A stretch of 64,000 nucleotides of DNA from JAENVT01 sp963805445 (GCA_963805445.1 CAWDUI010000037.1:23056-87055); one strand, 5' to 3'. Positions 18,660-26,875 are shown, counted from the first letter of the stretch. The notes: generated by a model not told the origin, from the sequence alone. Numbers and translations are program-made.

Positions 18660-19961
18660 ATGTCAGCCAACGAAGAACCAATCAAGATCCTCGCACCGCA
18701 CAGCTTCCGGGAGAAGCTGTCGCGTCGTGCCCTGTTCCAGATGGGTGGCGCCGCTGCCGGCCTCGCCATCGTCGCGGCCGCCTGTGGTGACGACAAGGTC
18801 GCCGGCAACGCCACGACGGGTGGAACCACCGGCGGGACCACGGCACCCGGAGGAACGACGGCTGCGGGCGCCGGCGATGTCGGCGACAGCGGCACCGGCC
18901 TCGGCGTGGCGCCCGGCGATTACAGCCGAGTGACCAACAAGTCGTCCGGCAGCCTGGCGATGTACACCTGGGGTGATTACAACGATCCCGACATCGTCGG
19001 CTCGCTCGCCGAGAAGGACCTGGCGATCAAGATGAAGGTCGACTACTACACGAGCAACGAGGACCTGATCACCAAGCTGCAGGCGTCGAAGGGCACCAGT
19101 GGCTTCGACATCGTCGTGCCGACCGGCACCTTCGTCCCGCAGATGATCCAGAACGGCCTGATCGAGAAGTTCGACAAGTCCAAGCTGCCGAACATCGTCA
19201 ACATCGACCCTGCCTACCTCGGACGCGACTGGGACCCGGGCAACGATTACAGCGTCTGCAAGGACTGGGGCTCCACCGGTTGGCTCTACGACAAGACCAA
19301 GATTCAGACGGAGCCGAAGACCTGGAACGATTTCATTGCACTGTGCCAGGGCGAGGCCAGCAAGAACTGCTCGATCCTCGACTCTCCCGGCAACATCACC
19401 GGGATGTACTTCTGGGCCAACGGCATCGACTGGACGACGGAGAAGACCGAAGACCTCGACGCGGCCGAGAAGTTTCTTGTCGACGAGTTCGCTACGCACG
19501 TCAAGGCCTTCGACAGCTACCCGTCCGACAAGATCGCCGAGGGCGCGTACGTCCTGTCGATGATGTGGAACGGCGATGCCCGCCAAGCGTTTTTCAAGAT
19601 CTCTGATGCCGGCGGTAACCCCGACGATTGGGTATGGGGTCTCGGCGCGCCGGAGACGGAACTGTGGATGGACAACTACTGCATTCCCGCCGGCGCACCG
19701 AACCCCGATGCTGCTCACGCGTGGATCAACTGGCTGATGATCCCCGAGGTGTCGATCAAGGATCTCGACTATCACGGCTACAACTCGGGAATGAAGAACA
19801 TGAGCGAGTTGCTCGCAGCCCTGAAGCCCGACCTCAAGTACGGCGATCTGATCTTCTTCAGCGACGAACAGGTGGCGACGATGCGAACCGGCGCCGTCAA
19901 CTCTGCTCAAGACCGTTTGGTCGACATCTACAACAAGATGAAAGCCGCGGCAGGCGCCTGA
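18660..19961 (+). CDS. potD: Polyamine ABC importer, substrate-binding lipoprotein (PotD/PotF-like)
   Basis: 433 residues from ATG 18660 with AAGGAG just upstream. The N-terminal leader combines a twin-arginine-like SRRALF and a hydrophobic core ending in the lipobox AAAC, so it is probably a Tat-exported lipoprotein. A Gly/Thr linker (GGTTGGTTAPGG) tethers the binding domain. The spermidine/putrescine fold is marked by MYTWGDYNDPDIV, VPTGTFVPQMIQNGLI, DWGSTGWLYDKTK and AWINWLMIPEVS. The external aromatic/acidic residues that bind diamine cannot be verified by eye. Confidence 0.93.
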   Translation: MSANEEPIKILAPHSFREKLSRRALFQMGGAAAGLAIVAAACGDDKVAGNATTGGTTGGTTAPGGTTAAGAGDVGDSGTGLGVAPGDYSRVTNKSSGSLAMYTWGDYNDPDIVGSLAEKDLAIKMKVDYYTSNEDLITKLQASKGTSGFDIVVPTGTFVPQMIQNGLIEKFDKSKLPNIVNIDPAYLGRDWDPGNDYSVCKDWGSTGWLYDKTKIQTEPKTWNDFIALCQGEASKNCSILDSPGNITGMYFWANGIDWTTEKTEDLDAAEKFLVDEFATHVKAFDSYPSDKIAEGAYVLSMMWNGDARQAFFKISDAGGNPDDWVWGLGAPETELWMDNYCIPAGAPNPDAAHAWINWLMIPEVSIKDLDYHGYNSGMKNMSELLAALKPDLKYGDLIFFSDEQVATMRTGAVNSAQDRLVDIYNKMKAAAGA

Positions 19962-19991
19962 TGTCGGGCCGACGACGAGGAAGGGGCTGAC

Positions 19992-20978
19992 ATGTCGACG
20001 GGCGGCACCCCACGGCCGCCGGTCGCGTTCGACATGGTCACCGGGGCTCTTGCCCCGCAGGAGGGGCCACCCAAGCGGAGACGGTTGCGGGCGCCGTCGT
20101 TCGCGTTCGCCCTCCCTTCGATCCTCTGGTACGTCTTCTTCTTCGTCCTGCCGATCGTGCTGATCGTGTGGTACTCGTTCGGCACCAAGAACACGGCGTC
20201 GGGTGGCGGCGTGCCGGTCAGCATGGGCCACAAGACGCTGCAGAACTACCGCGACGCGTTCAGCCCGACGTTCTTCCAGGTCTTCAAGTCCACCTTGAGG
20301 ATCTCGATCATCGCGACCACCCTGTGCTTCGTGTTCGGGTTCCCCGTGGCGTACTTCCTGGTGTTCAAGGTCACCGAGAAGTGGAAGGCGATCATGCTGG
20401 CGCTGGTCGTCGTGCCCAGTTTCACCAGCTTCCTCATCCGCACCTTGGCGTGGCGCATCCCGCTGGCGGGCAACGGTGAGGTGTCGAAGTGGCTGCAGGA
20501 CTGGGGCTTGATCAGCGGGCCGATCAACATCCTCGACACCAAGTCGGCGGTGCAACTCGCCATCGTCTACAACTACCTCGGCTTCATGATCCTGCCGCTG
20601 TTCGTCGCCCTCGATCGCATCGAGGGTCACATGCGAGAGGCCAGCAAGGACCTGGGTGCCAACCGTCTGCGCACGTTCATGCAGGTGACACTGCCACTGG
20701 CCGGGCCAGGCATCGCTGCCGGTGTCCTGCTGACGTTCATTCCGATGTGCGGCGACTTCGTCACTGCCACGCTGCTTGGCGGCACGTCGGGCAACATGAT
20801 CGGCGCAATGGTCGACAGCCAGTTCCACGTCGCCCAGAACTGGCCACTCGGGTCGGCGATGGCCGTGATGATGATCGGCGCGGTGCTGTTGGTGCTGCTG
20901 GTTGGGTCCGTGATGGTTGGTCTCGGACAGTGGATCCTGCGGCGCCGGCGTCACATCGCGATAGAGGTTGCCGCATGA
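19992..20978 (+). CDS. potB: Polyamine ABC importer, permease subunit (PotB-like)
   Basis: 328 residues with about six transmembrane helices; the first is FAFALPSILWYVFFFVLPIV. The cytoplasmic EAA loop that docks on PotA is REASKDLGANRLRTFMQVTLPL, and SFGTKN follows TM1, as in PotB. An N-terminal cytoplasmic extension of about 40 residues precedes TM1. Its TGA overlaps the ATG of the second permease (ATGA at 20975-20978), so the two permeases are translationally coupled. Confidence 0.93.
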   Translation: MSTGGTPRPPVAFDMVTGALAPQEGPPKRRRLRAPSFAFALPSILWYVFFFVLPIVLIVWYSFGTKNTASGGGVPVSMGHKTLQNYRDAFSPTFFQVFKSTLRISIIATTLCFVFGFPVAYFLVFKVTEKWKAIMLALVVVPSFTSFLIRTLAWRIPLAGNGEVSKWLQDWGLISGPINILDTKSAVQLAIVYNYLGFMILPLFVALDRIEGHMREASKDLGANRLRTFMQVTLPLAGPGIAAGVLLTFIPMCGDFVTATLLGGTSGNMIGAMVDSQFHVAQNWPLGSAMAVMMIGAVLLVLLVGSVMVGLGQWILRRRRHIAIEVAA

Positions 20979-22042
20979 CGACGATCACTCCACCACTCGA
21001 CTCGCCGAGGACCAACCGCACCCCTCGAGATGGTGCCAAGATCGTGATGGCGATCTGGTCGGTTCTCGTCCTCACGTTCCTCTTCATCCCGATTCTGCTC
21101 GTCATCCGCCACTCGTTCAATCGGGGCGGGTCGTTCATCGTCTGGTCACACCACTACTCCACCAAGTGGTGGGGTCAGTTGTTCAATGCAAGCAAGACGT
21201 GGAATGCCGTCTTCGTGTTCCTCGCGATCGTCGTTGCCGTGTGGCTCGTCGGGCGCGTGACGGAGATCCAGTTTCTCCGTCGTTGGGCGATCCCGATCGG
21301 TGTGGTCATCGGGTTCGTGGTCGATGGTCTGCGCACCAATTGGTACAGCGACCTGTTCAACGAGACCGGTCTCGGTCTGGCGTTGCGCAACTCGTTCACC
21401 GCCGCCATCGGTGGCACGGGCATCGCCGTCGTCCTCGGCGGTCTGGCCGGTGTCGCCCTGGCCCGTCGCACCGGCGCATGGACGAAGCCGTTCATGTTCG
21501 TCCTGTTTCTGATCCTCGTCACTCCCGAGATCATGGACGCCATCGCCCTCTTGGGTTGGTTCGTGCGCGTCGGCGGTCCGTTCAACAGCCCGGTCGGGCC
21601 GGTCAACAACGGCATCCTCCGTTTGTGGGTCGGCCAGTCGTTGTACACCTCGGCGGTGGTCACGCTCATCGTGCGTGCCCGTCTCGCCGGTCTCGACGAA
21701 TCGTTGGAGGAAGCCGCTGCCGACCTCGGTGCTCCACCTGCGCGAGCGTTCCGCCAGATCACGCTGCCGCTGATCAGTTCGGCGCTCATCGCCGGCGGAC
21801 TGCTGTCGTTCACCCTGTGCCTCGACAACACCATCATCGCCAACTCCGTCTCGACAGCCGGGTCGTCGACGTTCCCGGTCTACGTCATCGGCACCGCGAA
21901 GAGCACCACCAAGCCGTTCGTGGGTGCTGCGGCGGTCGTGCTGTTCGGCGTGACGTTGATGGCGCTGGGCTTCGTCTACTCGGTGCTGCGAAAGTCTGGC
22001 GACTCGTCGTCGCAGATCGCGTCGACGCTCGCCGGTGGCTGA
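20975..22042 (+). CDS. potC: Polyamine ABC importer, permease subunit (PotC-like) with an insertion near the N-terminus
   Basis: 355 residues, about 80 longer than typical PotC. TM1 is MAIWSVLVLTFLFIPILLVI followed by RHSFNRGG. A stretch at about residues 60-120 then adds two extra hydrophobic helices (FVFLAIVVAVWLVG and RWAIPIGVVIGFVVDG). The usual WYSDLFNETGLGLALRNS block comes only after this. The EAA loop is EEAAADLGAPPARAFRQITLPL. KSTTKPFVGAAAV near the C-terminus is family-like. The inserted pair looks like a lineage-specific addition; a partial duplication of the W...LF segment is possible. Confidence 0.9.
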   Translation: MTTITPPLDSPRTNRTPRDGAKIVMAIWSVLVLTFLFIPILLVIRHSFNRGGSFIVWSHHYSTKWWGQLFNASKTWNAVFVFLAIVVAVWLVGRVTEIQFLRRWAIPIGVVIGFVVDGLRTNWYSDLFNETGLGLALRNSFTAAIGGTGIAVVLGGLAGVALARRTGAWTKPFMFVLFLILVTPEIMDAIALLGWFVRVGGPFNSPVGPVNNGILRLWVGQSLYTSAVVTLIVRARLAGLDESLEEAAADLGAPPARAFRQITLPLISSALIAGGLLSFTLCLDNTIIANSVSTAGSSTFPVYVIGTAKSTTKPFVGAAAVVLFGVTLMALGFVYSVLRKSGDSSSQIASTLAGG

Positions 22043-22068
22043 GCCGCGCAGCTGAACCCGTTCTCACC

Positions 22069-23379
22069 ATGCGAATTGTCGTCGTCGGAGCCGGAATGGC
22101 TGGTCTCACCGCGACACGCCAGCTCGTGCTCGCGGGTCACGACGTGGTGCTGATCGAAGCCGGTTCGCGTCTCGGCGGGCGGGCGCGCACGGTGCGATCG
22201 CCGTTCTCCGGCGGTCAGTACGTCGAGAGTGGTGCAGAGTGGATCGATGTGCACCATCGGCGCATGCGGGCCCTGCTCGATCGCCACGGCCTGACGCTGC
22301 AGGGGGAGGGCCAGCAGTGGACGACCATTCGGCGCTGGTTGCATCGCGACGGGCGGTTGCAGAACCCTGCCGACCTCGGTCGCGACGTCTTTCATCAACT
22401 GGAAGCGTTCGATTCGATCGTCAACGAGGCCGCGGGCGCCGTCGAGGATCCGTCGAACCCGCAGCGCGCTGCGGCGGCGGCCGATCTCGACGCGATGTCG
22501 CTGGCCGATGTTGCTGACCGGGCCGGACTCGGCGAACTGGCGCGACTGTTCCATCGTCGCGACAGCCAGGGCGAGTTCGCTGCGGAACCCGACGAGGTGT
22601 CGTTGTTGTTCGTGGCGCAGCAGCGTGCCGTCAGTGCGGCGCACGGCTCGGGCGAGGTGATCCGCTCGCATCGGTTGGCCGATGGCCTCGACACCTTGGT
22701 GCAGCGAATGGCGGCGGAGGTGGCTGACGCGATCGCACTCGACGAATCGCTGATCGCGATACGCCACGACGAGGACTCTGTTGCGGTCACCACCTCGCGT
22801 CGTCGCCTCTACGCAGATCATGTCGTGTTGGCCTGTTCGCTGGTGCCGTTGCGTGGCGTGGAGTTCGACCCGCCGCTGCCTGGGCCGGCCCGGCAGGCCG
22901 TCGACCAACTCGGCTACGGCACGGTGACCAAGACGGCGATCCAGTTCGCCGACCGTCAGTGGCCCAGTGGGTACGCGACGACCGACGGGGTCGCGCAGCG
23001 GGTGTACGAGCCGACGGCTGATCAGCCCGGTACGGCGGGAGTGCTGATGTCGTACGCGGGCGGCGATGGCGGTCGCTGGTTGGCGGAGCATTCCGAGGTG
23101 CAGCGGTTGTCGCTGATCGAGCACGAGGTCCGTGAGATGCACGGCCTCACCGCTCCGTCCCTCGGAGGGTTCTCCCGGGCATGGTCGGCCGAGCCGCGCT
23201 ATGGCGGTAGTTATGCCGTCTATCGGCCCGGCCAGGTGATGAGGTTCTGGGACGTCTTGCGGCGGCCGATCGGGAGGATCTGGCTCGCCGGCGAGCACGT
23301 TGCGACCTGGACCGGCTATCTCGAAGGTGCCGTCGAGAGCGGCGAGCGAGTTGCAGCCGAAATTCGTGGCGCGGGCTAG
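22069..23379 (+). CDS. FAD-dependent amine oxidase (putrescine/monoamine-oxidase-like)
   Basis: 436 residues of the flavin amine oxidase family. The N-terminal FAD loop is VVVGAGMAGLTATR, followed by LGGRARTVR. The C-terminal FAD/substrate block is WLAGEHVATWTGYLEGAVESG, and ESGAEWIDVHH lies near the active site. It begins 26 nt behind the importer permease. Oxidation of putrescine would release 4-aminobutanal, ammonia and peroxide, feeding the dehydrogenase at 15.4 kb. Other primary amines are possible. No export signal is visible, so it acts on imported substrate. Confidence 0.88.
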   Translation: MRIVVVGAGMAGLTATRQLVLAGHDVVLIEAGSRLGGRARTVRSPFSGGQYVESGAEWIDVHHRRMRALLDRHGLTLQGEGQQWTTIRRWLHRDGRLQNPADLGRDVFHQLEAFDSIVNEAAGAVEDPSNPQRAAAAADLDAMSLADVADRAGLGELARLFHRRDSQGEFAAEPDEVSLLFVAQQRAVSAAHGSGEVIRSHRLADGLDTLVQRMAAEVADAIALDESLIAIRHDEDSVAVTTSRRRLYADHVVLACSLVPLRGVEFDPPLPGPARQAVDQLGYGTVTKTAIQFADRQWPSGYATTDGVAQRVYEPTADQPGTAGVLMSYAGGDGGRWLAEHSEVQRLSLIEHEVREMHGLTAPSLGGFSRAWSAEPRYGGSYAVYRPGQVMRFWDVLRRPIGRIWLAGEHVATWTGYLEGAVESGERVAAEIRGAG

Positions 23380-23390
23380 CCTCGCGGGGC

Positions 23391-24353
23391 ATGCCCCCAA
23401 GTAAGCAGGCCCGGTCGAACACGTCGCGCAGCACCGGGCCTCCACGAATCGCCATCGGTCCTGATCCCGAGGGAGGCCAGCCTTGGCTGCGGGGCGCGAT
23501 CACTGCCGGAGGCGGCCAGATCGTGCCGGTTGACGACGCCGAGGCACTGATGTGGACGCAGCCCCGTCACGCTGATCAACTCGAAGCCGTGCTGGAGGCC
23601 AACGACGAGATCACCTGGGTGCAGTTGCCCTACGCCGGGATCGAGCCGTTCGTGCACCTGGTGCAAGACGACCGCACGTGGACGTGCGGGAAGGGCATCT
23701 TCGCCGAGCCGGTCGCCGAGCTCGCGCTCACCTTGGCACTCGCCGGCCTACGCGGTCTCGGTACGTACGCGCGATCGAAAACGTGGCTGGGCGAGGCCGG
23801 CCGCAACCTGGTTGGCGCCAAGGTCACGATTCTCGGCGGAGGCGGTATCTCCTGCGCGTTGGTGCGCATGCTGAAGCCCTTCGACTGCCACATCACCGTC
23901 GTTCGCAACCGCATCGAGGAGATGGACGGTGTCGATGAGGTGCTCGGCGCCGACAGATACGTCGATGCCCTCGCCGGCGCCGACCTCGTCGTGCTCGCCT
24001 TGCCGTTGACGGCAGAGACCGAGGAGATGATCTCGCTGACGGAGTTAGAGATGATGGAGAACCACGCGTGGATCGTGAACGTCGCACGCGGCAAGCACAT
24101 CGTCACCGACGACCTCGTCTGGGCATTGCAGAATGGTGTGATCGGGGGAGCCGCCCTCGACGTCACCCATCCCGAGCCGCTGCCCGATGATCACCCGCTG
24201 TGGGCGTTGCCCAACTGCATCATCACGCCACACGTGGGGGCGACCATCGAGATGGAAGAGCCGCTGTTGAGCGAACGGATCACGACCAACGTCCGCAATT
24301 TCGCACACGACAAGCCGCTGCAGGGCATGGTCTATCCCGATCTCGGGTACTGA
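23391..24353 (+). CDS. D-isomer-specific 2-hydroxyacid dehydrogenase family protein
   Basis: 320 residues. NAD-binding loop VTILGGGGISCALVRML, catalytic Arg in IVNVARGKHIV, Glu in LDVTHPEPLP, His in CIITPHVGATI. The N-terminal catalytic lobe is short. Substrate could be a 2-keto or 2-hydroxy acid; the sequence does not say which. It follows the amine oxidase by 11 nt and is followed by the DUF2087 gene after 2 nt, so it is probably part of one transcript with the polyamine genes. Confidence 0.85.
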   Translation: MPPSKQARSNTSRSTGPPRIAIGPDPEGGQPWLRGAITAGGGQIVPVDDAEALMWTQPRHADQLEAVLEANDEITWVQLPYAGIEPFVHLVQDDRTWTCGKGIFAEPVAELALTLALAGLRGLGTYARSKTWLGEAGRNLVGAKVTILGGGGISCALVRMLKPFDCHITVVRNRIEEMDGVDEVLGADRYVDALAGADLVVLALPLTAETEEMISLTELEMMENHAWIVNVARGKHIVTDDLVWALQNGVIGGAALDVTHPEPLPDDHPLWALPNCIITPHVGATIEMEEPLLSERITTNVRNFAHDKPLQGMVYPDLGY

Positions 24354-24355
24354 TC

Positions 24356-24901
24356 GTGGCCGAGCTCGACGCCACCGCTCTCGTCGGACTCCTGGCTGAC
24401 GCGCACCGTCGCCGCGTCGTTGCCGCGATCGAGTTGGGGGCCAAGCACGTCGATGCCATCGTTGCCGCCACCGGTCTCAGCGCGCCGCAGGTTGCCAAGG
24501 CACTCGGAAAGCTGGTCGAGAGCGGCCTCGTCGTCAACGCCGCCGACGGGTTCGGAATCGCCGGCGACTCGTTCCAACACGCGGCACGAATGGCCAACAC
24601 CCGCCCTGCGTCGACCGAGTTCGCCGACCAGCCGGACGACACCCGCAAGGTGCTGCGCGCCTTCGTTGTCGATGGCCGCCTGCAATCGATCCCCGTGGCC
24701 GCGGCGAAGAAGATGGTGATCCTCGACTGGCTGGCGCAGGACTTCGAACCGGGCACGACGTACACGGAGAAGATGGTCAATCTCATCCTCGGCAAGCGCC
24801 ACGCGGACACCGCGGCCCTGCGCCGATACCTCGTCGACCACGGCTTCCTCGACCGGGCCGATGGCGAGTACTGGCGGAGCGGCGGTTCGGTCCGCCCGTG
24901 A
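24356..24901 (+). CDS. DUF2087 domain-containing protein with N-terminal winged-helix-like region
   Basis: 181 residues from GTG 24356. The N-terminal ~75 residues (LVGLLADAHRRRVVAAIELG, then ATGLSAPQVAKALGKLVESGLV) look like an ArsR-type winged helix. The C-terminal ~75 residues match DUF2087: LQSIPVAAAKKMVILDWLAQ, TYTEKMVNLILGKRHADTAALRRYLVDHGFLDR. In related proteins DUF2087 follows regulatory domains, so it is possibly a regulator or RNA/DNA-binding protein. The stop overlaps the next start (GTGA 24898-24901). Confidence 0.8.
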   Translation: MAELDATALVGLLADAHRRRVVAAIELGAKHVDAIVAATGLSAPQVAKALGKLVESGLVVNAADGFGIAGDSFQHAARMANTRPASTEFADQPDDTRKVLRAFVVDGRLQSIPVAAAKKMVILDWLAQDFEPGTTYTEKMVNLILGKRHADTAALRRYLVDHGFLDRADGEYWRSGGSVRP

Positions 24902-25467
24902 CGCACTACGAGGTGCTGGGTGTCGGCCGTAAGGCGTCGACCTCGGAGATTCGAGCTGCGTTTCGTCGTCTCGCCCGCGCCCATCATCCCGACACCAGCC
25001 CCTCGGGCTCGGCGGAGTCTCTGGCGCCGATCAACGAGGCATGGCGTGTGCTCGGCGACCCGGTGCTGCGCTTCGACTACGACCGTTCGCTCGACATCGT
25101 CGCCCCGCCCGACCCGGGCTCGGAGTGGGCCGCACAGGCCGCGCCGACCTATGTACCCGTGCCGCCCCCGGAGTCGACGTTCCCGTGGCGCTTCCTGGCC
25201 GTGCTGACGGCGATCGGGATCGGTGTCGTCCTCCTGGGCGTGTTCACCTACACCCCGTCGAAACCGCCGCCTCCCGACAACGTGCTGCAGGCGGGTTCGT
25301 GCGTGGTGATCGCGGAGAACGGCGACGCATCGGAGGTCAACTGCGACACCGATCACGACGGCGTCGTCGAAAGCCTGCTGATCGCTGATGAACTGTGCCC
25401 GTCCGATGCCGAACCGCACCGCGACAGCCAGGGCCTCGGCGTGGCGTGCATCCGCTTCGACATTTGA
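24898..25467 (+). CDS. Membrane-anchored J-domain (DnaJ-like) protein
   Basis: 189 residues from a GTG that overlaps the previous stop. The N-terminal J-domain has HYEVLGVGRKASTSEIRAAF, the HPD tripeptide in RAHHPDTS, and PINEAWRVLGDPVLRFDYD. A proline-rich linker leads to one transmembrane helix (FLAVLTAIGIGVVLLGVFTY, about residues 99-118). The extracytoplasmic tail of about 65 residues has four Cys (GSCVVI, VNCDTD, ELCPSD, VACIRF) and probably forms two disulfides. The J-domain would be cytoplasmic and could recruit DnaK to the membrane. No DnaK or GrpE gene is adjacent. Confidence 0.85.
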   Translation: MTHYEVLGVGRKASTSEIRAAFRRLARAHHPDTSPSGSAESLAPINEAWRVLGDPVLRFDYDRSLDIVAPPDPGSEWAAQAAPTYVPVPPPESTFPWRFLAVLTAIGIGVVLLGVFTYTPSKPPPPDNVLQAGSCVVIAENGDASEVNCDTDHDGVVESLLIADELCPSDAEPHRDSQGLGVACIRFDI

Positions 25468-25487
25468 GCCGGATCGACTCGACGCGT

Positions 25488-25543
25488 GTGAAACGTCCTT
25501 GACTGTGAAAGTCCTTGAGTGAAACGTCCTTGAGTGTGAAACG
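25488..25543. repeat. Short imperfect tandem repeats upstream of tRNA-Val
   Basis: Three consecutive copies of TGTGAAACGTCCTTGA(C/G), with small gaps in the second and third, are followed by a partial fourth (TGTGAAACG, 25535-25543). Each copy contains a TTGAC/TTGAG hexamer resembling a -35 element. The last such hexamer (TTGAGT, about 25530) lies about 19 nt before TAGTCT, a weak -10-like sequence in front of the tRNA. The array may therefore multiply the promoter region, or may be a simple slippage repeat. Confidence 0.7.
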
Positions 25544-25574
25544 GCGCTCACTGCTAGTCTTGCGACACCGTCAA

Positions 25575-25647
25575 GGGCGTTTAGCTCAGTTGGAAGAGCG
25601 CCACGTTCACACCGTGGAGGTCGGGGGATCGAGACCCCCATCGCCCA
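25575..25647 (+). tRNA. tRNA-Val (anticodon CAC)
   Basis: The cloverleaf is readable by eye. The acceptor GGGCGTT pairs with ATCGCCC (one T-T mismatch at position 6-67). The D-arm is TAGCTCAGTTGGAAGAGC. The anticodon stem CCACG/CGTGG carries loop TTCACAC (anticodon CAC), and the T-arm GGGGGATCGAGACCCCC has one GAUCGAGA variation of TTC. The discriminator is A; the following CCG shows that the CCA tail is not fully encoded. Confidence 0.93.
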
Positions 25648-25652
25648 CCGCA

Positions 25653-25694
25653 AAGCCCCCGGTCAGAGCGCCACGTGTGTTCTCCGCCGGGGCC
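25653..25694 (+). repeat. Hairpin element copy 1, downstream of tRNA-Val
   Basis: It begins AAAGCCCCCGGTCAGAG and ends GTTCTCCGCCGGGGCC, so AGGCCCCGG-type arms can pair imperfectly around a variable centre. The same two flanks recur at 25961-26003. As the first hairpin 3' of the tRNA it could be the tRNA terminator, although no T-run follows. Confidence 0.6.
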
Positions 25695-25961
25695 TTCGTC
25701 GTTCTCCGCCGCGGCCACGCGCATAGGCCCGGCGTGGCCTCGCACCGAGAGTGGGTCGAAGCGTGACTGACTCGTGTCGCAGACGTTCCTCTCTGATCGG
25801 CCGGGCCTGCTGACCGTTCGACCCGCAAGTCGTTGGCGGCCAGTGCCCGCCTACACCAGCGTCGGGTTCGACGGCTTTCCTCCGCTGGACGACGACTCCG
25901 TCTGGCCGGAGACACCATCGAGTCGGCTCCGTGAGACAACGCTGAGACCTCGCCCGCCGAA

Positions 25962-26003
25962 AGCCCCCGGTCAGAGAACCGATGTGGTTCTCCGCCGGGG
26001 GCT
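25962..26003. terminator. Hairpin element copy 2: long nearly perfect inverted repeat
   Basis: Outer arms AGCCCCCGG (25962-25970) and CCGGGGGCT (25995-26003) are exact complements. Inner arms GAGAACC and GGTTCTC pair across the loop GATGT. There is no U-tract. It lies 84 nt downstream of the stop of the leftward secreted-protein gene, so it could terminate that transcript from the left side as well as act as a spreading hairpin repeat (it shares both flanks with copy 1). Confidence 0.6.
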
Positions 26004-26086
26004 CGTCGGTGGGGGTGATCATTCAGTTCGGTCGGGAGGCAGGCGAATCGCACCTGCCGCTCACCCGTTGCTGAAGGCGGCGCGAC

Positions 26087-26875
26087 TCAGCAGATGACGA
26101 TCAGGTGGAACGGCCGATTGGCCAACCCGGACAAGTCGCCGGTCGCCAGAACCACAGAGTTGGGGTCGGGCAGGGCCGCGGGCGGGGCGACCACGGCGAA
26201 GCCGATCAGAGGACTCTCGACCAGCGCGGAGTAGGCGCACTCACTGACGTCACGATCGAACTGCACCCGATAGGTCGAACCCGTTGGGTTGCTCGTCGCC
26301 ACGACATGTGAGCCGCGAACCAGGTCGCCGTTGGCCTTGACGACTGCGTACATCGGGGCGACGTACTCGCCGTCATGATTGTGCGGTGTGAAATATCCGA
26401 CCAGATCGACGATGATGTCGACGGTGCCACCGTTGTTGTAGAAGCTGAGTTGGCCGCTCGCCGAGAGGTCGGACGTGACCTGGTTCGGCGTGGGGGGCTG
26501 ACCAGCGACCCAGTTGAGGCTGGACGCCAGAGGCCGAGGTTGATCGGACGGCCACACCGTCAGAAAACTGTCGATGGTGCCGTTGACGACGGTGACGTTG
26601 GCGATCACGCCCAGCGCAGTTGATGGAATCGTGCACTGGCCGTTGGTGCCCCACACGTCGGTCGTGAAGGTTCCCGAGACCGGCGTCGTGCGGGGACCGA
26701 CCGCGCTCGACGCTCTCGTATCCAGCAAGCGGCACGGTGTGATCGTGATGAGGACCGGCGCGGGGTTCGGACTTGACGCGGCGGCAATCTGCAGCGATCC
26801 CGCAAGGCCGGCGGCCAGTGCGAGGACAGCGCCAAATGCTGTCCAGCGAGATCGGGGGAAACGGCTGAGGTTCAT
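26087..26875 (-). CDS. Secreted protein with actinobacterial CRLLDTR / GYF-type beta domain
   Basis: 262 residues. The N-terminal signal peptide (FGAVLALAAGLAGSLQIAAAS, about residues 13-33) suits Sec export. The mature part opens with ITPCRLLDTRASSAVG and runs through VIANVTVVNGTIDSFLTVWP, SSLNWVAGQ and FYNNGGTVDIIVDLVGYF. This is a beta-rich module common at the surface of Acidimicrobiia and other Actinobacteria, function not established. The C-terminal ~75 residues (MYAVVKANGDLVRGSHVVA) resemble a separate beta domain. The start is ATG 26875 (MNLSRFPRSRW). Confidence 0.75.
   Translation of the reverse strand: MNLSRFPRSRWTAFGAVLALAAGLAGSLQIAAASSPNPAPVLITITPCRLLDTRASSAVGPRTTPVSGTFTTDVWGTNGQCTIPSTALGVIANVTVVNGTIDSFLTVWPSDQPRPLASSLNWVAGQPPTPNQVTSDLSASGQLSFYNNGGTVDIIVDLVGYFTPHNHDGEYVAPMYAVVKANGDLVRGSHVVATSNPTGSTYRVQFDRDVSECAYSALVESPLIGFAVVAPPAALPDPNSVVLATGDLSGLANRPFHLIVIC

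Larger units (their letters stand above)
25648..26086. other. Gene-free stretch between tRNA-Val and the secreted-protein gene
   Basis: I see no plausible gene on either strand; the open frames here are Arg-rich antisense translations without motifs. The region holds two related hairpin elements (25653-25694 and 26003-side copy at 25962-26003) separated by about 265 nt of unremarkable sequence. Confidence 0.6.

Noticed and set aside
18663..20954. 763-codon minus-strand frame across potD and potB
   Set aside because: Shadow frame, Asp/His/Arg-rich, no domain; the plus strand carries clear transporter genes.
25607..26053. 148-codon frame ending in GGLDPPTSTV
   Set aside because: Its C-terminus is the translated complement of tRNA-Val, a well-known spurious annotation.
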